64,000 bases of DNA from Apodospora peruviana (lineage: Eukaryota; Ascomycota; Sordariomycetes; Sordariales; Lasiosphaeriaceae): assembly GCA_033439685.1 (NCBI GenBank), contig JAUEDM010000006.1, positions 1,674,001 through 1,738,000 on the forward strand, in the 5' to 3' direction. This document shows positions 57,956-64,000 of the stretch, piece after piece; within the stretch, counting starts at the first letter, position 1; each line of letters begins with the position of its first letter. Below the pieces are notes generated by a model. That model was not told where the DNA came from. It saw only the letters and a list, made by a program, of their open reading frames with translations, and did not search any database. Both the position numbers and the translations under genes were made by a program.

Positions 57956-58028
57956 TGCTCGAACACGGGATCGAACCGTGGACCTTCACTGTGTGAGAGT
58001 GACGTGATAGCCACTACACCATTCGAGC
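57956..58028 (-). tRNA. tRNA-Val (anticodon CAC)
   Basis: 73 nt on the minus strand fold as a full cloverleaf. The acceptor stem GCTCGAA pairs with TTCGAGC (discriminator A). The anticodon stem TCACT/AGTGA encloses the loop CTCACAC, placing CAC after U33. The T-arm CACGG-TTCGATC-CCGTG is perfect. The internal promoter boxes are present (A-box-like TGGTGTAGTGG, B-box GGTTCGATCC). There is no intron and no encoded CCA. It decodes GUG codons. Confidence 0.95.
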
Positions 58029-59209
58029 CATCATCTTTCCTTGTTGTGGATATTGCATTTCTCGGCCCCTTTTCTCTGGTTGAATGGTGGAGAACCCAAG
58101 GATTGAGAGTATCCATCGAGTGGTGATACTAATACCGCAATGGCAACAAAAGAACTGCTTTTTTTTCTTGTCACTCGTCAGTAGAAGTTAAAGGTTATCA
58201 TTGCGCACAAGCTATCATCTCCTCCTGGTGTTGTCATGACAACGTGGCCCTGTTTGTTTTGGTTGTGAAGGGGATCTCGTTCAGCCACTTAGTGAGGCTT
58301 CGCAGTTGCGACTCCAAACGAAAACAGGGGTTCCGTGGCAACTAAGTAGCCAGGGTACGGCCGGAGCGGAGGTGGGTGGCGAGCATAGGGCTATTTGCTT
58401 TCAAGAGGTGTAGATGGGGTACCATGCCGTGGAATCGTGTAGATAGTCATCAATAATTCATATCATGTTTAGTATCTAGCGTATTTCTATGCTACGTAGT
58501 ATATATTTGTATAAGTGACATCAACGCTCGTGCTCGTTACTAGCTACCCGCGAATGGATGGATGAATGGGTAATGGATATGTGATATGCAAATAATGATA
58601 ATGGTAAGAGAGAAAAAATGGTGATGCGGAAAAAGAAATTCGGTGGTCATATATATATCAACCCAGGTCCGTAAAGATAAAAGTGACAACGTTGATCGCC
58701 CTTCGAATATACTACTTTCCTCCTTAAATCTCAACAGACAGACGGCCATACATCTCATGGACCCATCACCATACAACCCACCATGGCCAACCTTCACGAG
58801 TGAAATCCTTCCATGAAATAGATATATGTTGGAAAACATGAGTATAAAAAGGTATCTTCGCAATGAGAAACATAGATCCCAGTACAATAATAATGATAAT
58901 AGTAATAAATGAATATAGACAAACATCTCCTCACCTACTCACCCACCTGTTCATTCAGCAGCCCGATAACCATCCAAAAAGTACAAAAATCCGTGCTGAC
59001 AACGACACCAAAGCGAAAAGAACAAGACTAAATAAACCTTGCGCCAGCCGCCGCCAGCCTAATAGCCATCTCATGCAAACCCATACCCATGCTAATACCC
59101 ATAATGTGACCCTTGCCCCGGCCGTTAAGTAGTAACCAATTCCATGCTGATGATGAACAGTTCGTCCCTCCCCCTCCTCATAGGATGCCAACGAACCAGA
59201 CAATCTTAG
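58029..59209. other. Intergenic region and 3' flank of the histidine-kinase gene
   Basis: No supported gene. The stretch from 58440 to 58930 is AT-rich with many ATAAT and TATAT words. A minus-strand hydrophobic frame (58540-58926) arises from this composition and is not convincing. Confidence 0.5.
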
Positions 59210-62200
59210 TCAATCATCCCTTCCAACCCCATTTCCATGCCCATAACCACCACTCCCGGAGGAAGACCCAGATGATAAAAGTATATTGTTCTCTGTCCCG
59301 ACAATGGCAACAGCAGGAGCCGAAGCGGTGGTACTGTTATTGGTGGCAGCCGCCGCATCAGTACTCTGCCTCCTTGATGGTTTCTTCTGCAACACGCCCT
59401 TCGCTGGCTTATTGTCAATGTGCGCAGCGGCATCGCTATTATTCCGGTTCTTTGTCAATTTCTTGGGCTGTCGCTTGCCTACGGTAGGACTCGACGGCGA
59501 CAGAGCCTCTCCCCCTTCTGCAGACCACGTAGTATCGCTGGAGCCCCGCCCTGCTGGCGAAACTACCAGGGGTAGGGTATCTGGACGGCTGTTGCTGCTC
59601 AGGGAGCTGCTAGATGGATGGTGCACAGGGTCGGAGGTAGGGGCAGGTGCCGAAGAGTTCGGGGCAGTAGTGGTAGTGGAAGTATTACTACCGCCGTTGA
59701 TCTCGCGCGGAACAGTGGACGCATTGGCTGAATCGACAACAGCAGATACAACCGGTGCTGCTAATCCGGATGTAGACATACTATTTCCCAATGGCCGATG
59801 ATCGTGGTGAGCACCAAACCTCGACTGAGCCGTCGTCTTGAAGCCGAAACTAGGCGGTGGCACATCAGGCGGTTGGCCGGGAGGATGACCTCCGAGATAG
59901 GTATCCAGCTTCTTCTTCAGCAGCTCAGACCGAACTGGCTTCGCGAGGTAGTCATTCATACCCGCTGCTAGGCACTTTTCACGGTCGCCCTGGATGGCGG
60001 ATGCGGTCATGGCGATAACCAGGACCTTGCGGACCGCCTCGATTGGGTCATTCCGCAGAAGCTTAGTCGCCTCGTACCCATCCAAGACTGGCATCTGCAC
60101 ATCCATGAGAATGATATGATACGGAATCCCCTGGCGGGCCTTTTCACGTAGTCCTTCTACTGCCTTTAAACCGTTCTCATATGTGTCCACATTTGGGTAC
60201 CCCAGCCGCTGCATGTACTGCATGGCGATCTTGGCATTGATAGCGTTGTCTTCGGCGATGCATACGCGTAACTTGTCTTGGGGAATCTGTGAAATATCGA
60301 AGTAAGGCTTTGGAGACAGCTGCTTATCAACAATGGCGGGTAGTCGTGGAGTAGGCTCCGGAACTGGCTGGGGCGAATTTTGAGCGGCTCCAGCTACCAC
60401 CTCGGGCTTTGCTTTGTCGAACGTGACAGTAAACCAGGCAGTGGTTCCAACATTTTCTTGGCTGTCCAATTGAATTTTTCCTTTCATCGTTGTCTCAATC
60501 AGAGATTTGCAGATGCTAAGACCGAGCCCGCTGCCACCATACTTCCTAGCTGTGCTTGCGTCAGCTTGGCTGAATGGCTGGAAGAGTTTATCTAGCTGCT
60601 GAGGGGAGATGCCGATGCCCGTGTCTCTGACCCAGAACGTCAGTGTTGCTTTATCCTGGGTTTCCGAGTCGACCCGGGCCCCAATCGTAATTGACCCATC
60701 TTCGGTGAACTTCAAACTGTTGCCAATAAGGTTACCGAGAACCTGGTGAAGCCGGATGGGGTCACCGTAGATTAGCATCGGCGGAAGGTTGATGTCCTGG
60801 ATAATCCTGACGTTCTTCTTTGATGTCTTCTCTCGGTTACTGTACGACGCCGCACGGACGACCTCTCGCACCATCTCCTCGGGATTAAACGCAATGATAT
60901 ATAGTTTCATCTTGTCCGCTTCCATTCGAGAAAAGTCCAGGATATCATTGATGACGGTGAGTAGCAAGTCTGCCGACACTCTGATCGAGTCAGCCATCTC
61001 GAGCTGCTCTTTGTTGAGATTGCTGTCTCTAAGCAGTTCCGAGTTTCCAATCACACCGTTTAAGGGTGTGCGCAACTCGTGCGAGACGTTGGCGAGGAAA
61101 ATACCCTTGGCCTTTGCAGCTTCCTCGGCGAGTTTAACATTCCGGATCGCCTTGGCTTCTGCGTTTTTGGCCTTTGTCTCTGCCTCGATGGCCTTGGCCA
61201 GAGCCCGCTTCTGAAGAGCGACCATAGAGACGTTTTCAGCCGAAACCTTTTCGACAGCCTTCATGGAAAGGGCATTCGAGTAACTGATCCCAATCTGGTT
61301 GACAAGAAGCTGAAGAACAGTGACATTCCGGTCAGTGAATGAACCGGGAACGCCTTCAAGGTACAGAACGCCGAGGAGTGGCTTCGATCCATGGCAGATA
61401 GGAATGGCAATAACAGCTTTGCTGAGTGGGTTCTTATGCAGCCAGCCCTCGCTCACATTGCCGAAACGTTCATCGCTGATGAGATCCCGGAGGAAGACAA
61501 CCTCGCGGAAGCGCGTGCAGTACAGTATGACATTCTCAGCGACTAGATTAGTGCCGCTGAGCGGGATGCCGGGTATGTGTGCCTCGGCGCCTTTTTCTGG
61601 ATCACCGCTTGCAGCGACACACCAGTCGGCGCTTCCTTCGTCCTGTACGACGATAGCGGCTAGTGTTGCAGAGCCGCTGCAGGTCTGTAAAATCACGTCG
61701 CACATTGTCTTGAGGAGCTCGTCGACTCTTAGGACGGAAGAAATGACTTGCGAAGACACCAGGATAGCATGAAGGTCGATCATGTCGAGCGCAGGCAGGC
61801 CAACACCGGCCTCGGGCTGCGTAGAGCCTCTCCATGCGGACATGCGCTCCCCCTTGAGCGCTGCAACAGCAGCTTGCGTGCTCTCCTGCACCTCCTCAAC
61901 TCCTTCGCCTTCAACTGCCCGGTACTGCATAGAGGCGGCATCGCCAGCAAAATCCGTCTGGACTCCAACCTCAGAAGTGCGGGGATTTCGGATGGGCCCG
62001 TGTAACAACAGGCTATGCTCGGTCTCGATGCGATCAGCGATGCCCGTGGCGCCGAGCTGGCGATACAAGCCGACCGCATCACGTAGTGCCGACCTCGCGG
62101 AGCGTCGTCCAGCAGTCCTAATGAAGATATTTGCCATGAGGTAGTTGCCAAGTGCCTCCTCAAAGAGAAAGTTATGTTCCGAAGCATGATCCAGTGCCTG

Positions 62201-64000
62201 CTCGTATTGCTGGATGGCTGTGCCATGGAGGCCTCGCATTTCCGAGACCTGAGCGTCAAGTAGCTTGGACCAGGTCAGGTAGTTAACATTATTAATCACC
62301 TGCCAATCCTTAATTTTCTTGTTCAGCTCCTCGATCTTGCCTACTGTTTCTTCGACCTCAGGCTTGGAGCCATCTGTCACCGGACGAGGATCCTGCTGCT
62401 GACGAAGAATCACCCCGGCCAAGGACAAGCCGTAGAATAGCATAGCCAGCCTTCCGTTGCGAGCAGACCATATCAGGGGTAGATTCTCGTAACAAGATTT
62501 TCCGATCTCAACTGCTCGCTCGTAATGACCGTACAGAAACAGAGGTACCATTTCCAGAGTTTGGTAAAACATCAGTGACCTGCCGTCGTTGTTGGTGTTC
62601 GTTGCAAGCCAGGATTTGTAGGTTTGGGCATTATGCTGCTCGTCGCTCAGGACCTCCAGTGGATTCTCAGCACGGGTCTTCCCCTGAAGAGCCCGGCAAA
62701 CTTGCCTCACGGCAATAAGAAGAGTACCACCTCGGGTGTCAAGATGCCAATTGGGGATTTCTTCGCAGCTGTACTGACAGAATGACTCAAGGTCGGAGCA
62801 GTCCTCACCAGCGAAGAATCTAAGCTGGGCACACAACCCAAAACTGAGGATGGTCGATGTCCGGTCTCCGGGAGCTGCGGCCGCATCGACTGTAGACTCT
62901 AGCTGGTCCACCGTTTGCTTTATCGGATACTGGATATGCCCAACGAAATTTGCATATATCATATAGCTCCTAGCCATAGAAAACGGATCTCGATATTTAT
63001 CCAGCAACTCTAGGCACATTCCACCCAGATCTGTTGCGAACTGGATCATGTTGAAGCGGGAGAGTGCGACGATGGCAAGGTGGAGGAATGCAAGGCCAGA
63101 TTGCGGAAACGGGCCACGGGTGAGATGTATTTCCATCATGAGCAGTGATAAATGGTAGAAGGAGAGGCAGTCTGTCCACCATCCGGCGCTTGTCGTTTCA
63201 GCCAATACCGCACCGAGCGATGGTAGACTCGGATCGCTTGAGCCAGAGCCATGGAGAAGTGTGTTGCGATTGGTTGTTTGTATCTTGACTGACAGACTTT
63301 CGAATTGCTTATCGCACTTTGCAAACGTCGGATCCTCGTCAAAATCCACACCCAAAGCCCTAAGACATTGTTTGAGTGAGCCCAGGGCTTGCTTCGAATC
63401 TCCGCTCTGTGCAAAAATTCTTGACTGCAACACCCACGCGGGTGCCTTGTCAAGGGCAGTTCTCGCGCGGTCGAATATCGTCTGGAGCAGTACGTTGGCC
63501 GCACTTAGGTGACCCATGTACAGGTAACACTCCGCTGCTTGGAGGTAGAGTTGAATAGTTTCCTCATATGACACGTCTTCCGCGTCGTCCCACGGATTTG
63601 GCTGAAGTAAAGCGACGGCGTTACTATAGTATTTGGCAGCGGTAGGCCGAGCACCGTTTACGGCGGCCTCTCGGGCGCAGTCATAGAGTAGCTTTCGATA
63701 AGGATGTCGGCATAACACTTGCTTTCTGATTATATCCACCGATTCACAGATATGAGAGGCAGTGTTGTCTTTCGAGGTCGGGTCCGTAGCATAGTGTTTG
63801 AGGAGGGTCTGGGCGATGACAAAATGCATTTTCCGAGCATTGCATTCTTTAAGCGCTGACGCTGCTTGAATATATCTGTCGTGAACGAAACGGAAGCGGT
63901 CATCCCTATCGCTAGGAACAATGATGCATGCTTGGATGGCTGCTTCAAGTCCAGCAAGCACGTCTTGCTGTGTCGATGTGCCGCCGTTGCTAATGTGCTC
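59210..64000 (-). CDS. Group X hybrid histidine kinase (Mak2/Mak3-like), 3' part; start lies beyond the window
   Basis: The minus-strand frame is open from 64000 to the TGA at 59210-59212 (1,596 codons, no intron seen). Family members of this group read Ser/Thr-kinase-like domain, AAA-type ATPase, TPR-like region, GAF, HisKA, HATPase, receiver. The window contains the end of the ATPase-type part (DRFRFVHDRYIQAASAL), a helical repeat region, then GAF (about 61290-61740) and a coiled coil of Ala/Lys/Glu. The H-box NVSHELRTPLNGVIG follows, with its His codon at 61079-61081. Next come the N-box (NLIGNSLKF), DTGIGIS and GSGLGLSI of the ATPase domain, and a receiver domain with phospho-acceptor Asp at 60101-60103 (ILMDVQMPVLDG). 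A 200-residue Ser/Pro/Thr-rich tail ends the protein. Such kinases feed a phosphotransfer protein and stress MAP-kinase cascades; Mak2/Mak3 of fission yeast sense peroxide. The ligand is unknown. Confidence 0.95.
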   Translation of the reverse strand, partial: EHISNGGTSTQQDVLAGLEAAIQACIIVPSDRDDRFRFVHDRYIQAASALKECNARKMHFVIAQTLLKHYATDPTSKDNTASHICESVDIIRKQVLCRHPYRKLLYDCAREAAVNGARPTAAKYYSNAVALLQPNPWDDAEDVSYEETIQLYLQAAECYLYMGHLSAANVLLQTIFDRARTALDKAPAWVLQSRIFAQSGDSKQALGSLKQCLRALGVDFDEDPTFAKCDKQFESLSVKIQTTNRNTLLHGSGSSDPSLPSLGAVLAETTSAGWWTDCLSFYHLSLLMMEIHLTRGPFPQSGLAFLHLAIVALSRFNMIQFATDLGGMCLELLDKYRDPFSMARSYMIYANFVGHIQYPIKQTVDQLESTVDAAAAPGDRTSTILSFGLCAQLRFFAGEDCSDLESFCQYSCEEIPNWHLDTRGGTLLIAVRQVCRALQGKTRAENPLEVLSDEQHNAQTYKSWLATNTNNDGRSLMFYQTLEMVPLFLYGHYERAVEIGKSCYENLPLIWSARNGRLAMLFYGLSLAGVILRQQQDPRPVTDGSKPEVEETVGKIEELNKKIKDWQVINNVNYLTWSKLLDAQVSEMRGLHGTAIQQYEQALDHASEHNFLFEEALGNYLMANIFIRTAGRRSARSALRDAVGLYRQLGATGIADRIETEHSLLLHGPIRNPRTSEVGVQTDFAGDAASMQYRAVEGEGVEEVQESTQAAVAALKGERMSAWRGSTQPEAGVGLPALDMIDLHAILVSSQVISSVLRVDELLKTMCDVILQTCSGSATLAAIVVQDEGSADWCVAASGDPEKGAEAHIPGIPLSGTNLVAENVILYCTRFREVVFLRDLISDERFGNVSEGWLHKNPLSKAVIAIPICHGSKPLLGVLYLEGVPGSFTDRNVTVLQLLVNQIGISYSNALSMKAVEKVSAENVSMVALQKRALAKAIEAETKAKNAEAKAIRNVKLAEEAAKAKGIFLANVSHELRTPLNGVIGNSELLRDSNLNKEQLEMADSIRVSADLLLTVINDILDFSRMEADKMKLYIIAFNPEEMVREVVRAASYSNREKTSKKNVRIIQDINLPPMLIYGDPIRLHQVLGNLIGNSLKFTEDGSITIGARVDSETQDKATLTFWVRDTGIGISPQQLDKLFQPFSQADASTARKYGGSGLGLSICKSLIETTMKGKIQLDSQENVGTTAWFTVTFDKAKPEVVAGAAQNSPQPVPEPTPRLPAIVDKQLSPKPYFDISQIPQDKLRVCIAEDNAINAKIAMQYMQRLGYPNVDTYENGLKAVEGLREKARQGIPYHIILMDVQMPVLDGYEATKLLRNDPIEAVRKVLVIAMTASAIQGDREKCLAAGMNDYLAKPVRSELLKKKLDTYLGGHPPGQPPDVPPPSFGFKTTAQSRFGAHHDHRPLGNSMSTSGLAAPVVSAVVDSANASTVPREINGGSNTSTTTTAPNSSAPAPTSDPVHHPSSSSLSSNSRPDTLPLVVSPAGRGSSDTTWSAEGGEALSPSSPTVGKRQPKKLTKNRNNSDAAAHIDNKPAKGVLQKKPSRRQSTDAAAATNNSTTASAPAVAIVGTENNILLSSGSSSGSGGYGHGNGVGRDD

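Noticed and set aside
58540..58926. Hydrophobic 128-codon minus-strand frame.
   Set aside because: It arises from AT-rich TTA/ATT-dense sequence downstream of the kinase gene; no conserved pattern.
1..64000. CRISPR arrays, phage genes, and secondary-metabolite core enzymes.
   Set aside because: None is present. The window has eukaryotic intron-containing genes, and no polyketide or peptide synthetase domain, terpene cyclase or regularly spaced repeat array was seen.

Overview
The window looks like nuclear DNA of a filamentous ascomycete (Pezizomycotina, probably a Sordariomycete). Protein genes are split by short introns of about 48-108 bp with GT...AG ends. The conserved proteins are fungal (DASH subunit DAD2, an Ecl1-family zinc protein, a DUF4267 membrane protein, a group X hybrid histidine kinase), and CRM1 carries the threonine typical of leptomycin-insensitive fungi. 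The taxonomic call is inference; no rRNA or other marker is present.

Layout. 1-12 kb: a single-pass membrane protein of unknown role (1389-3996), a DUF4267 protein (5096-5485), a small secreted CAP-like protein (6295-6717, minus) and a Ser/Thr/Pro-rich single-pass membrane protein preceded by a histidine-rich upstream ORF (10732-12051). 13.9-25 kb is gene-dense: CRM1/exportin-1 (10 exons, two with GC donors), alanine-glyoxylate aminotransferase, the retromer subunit Vps29 and shugoshin. 25.2-27.9 kb is an accessory patch with an internally deleted, TA-flanked pogo/Fot-type DNA transposon and a flanking direct repeat. 27.9-35 kb: DAD2, a basic coiled-coil protein with a TPX2-like stretch, and a membrane-anchored type-B carboxylesterase.

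From 35 kb to 59.2 kb (about 24 kb) I can support only one protein gene, an Ecl1-family zinc protein at 50674-51138, and one tRNA-Val(CAC). The rest is non-repetitive DNA with microsatellites and short dispersed CCTAGG/GGTACC words. The right end holds the 3' part of a large hybrid histidine kinase gene (minus strand) that runs off the window.

The genes do not form an operon or an obvious biosynthetic cluster. Shugoshin, DAD2 and perhaps the TPX2-like protein all serve chromosome segregation and sit next to each other, but chance is not excluded. I saw no CRISPR, phage, or clear novel multi-gene system. The most interesting leads are the paired GC-AG introns in crm1, the His-rich uORF ending 2 nt before a membrane-protein start, the decayed pogo element with a zinc knuckle, the dispersed CCTAGGTA-type motif, and the isolated Ecl1 gene. 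Exon boundaries were set by eye from splice signals, frame and family conservation.
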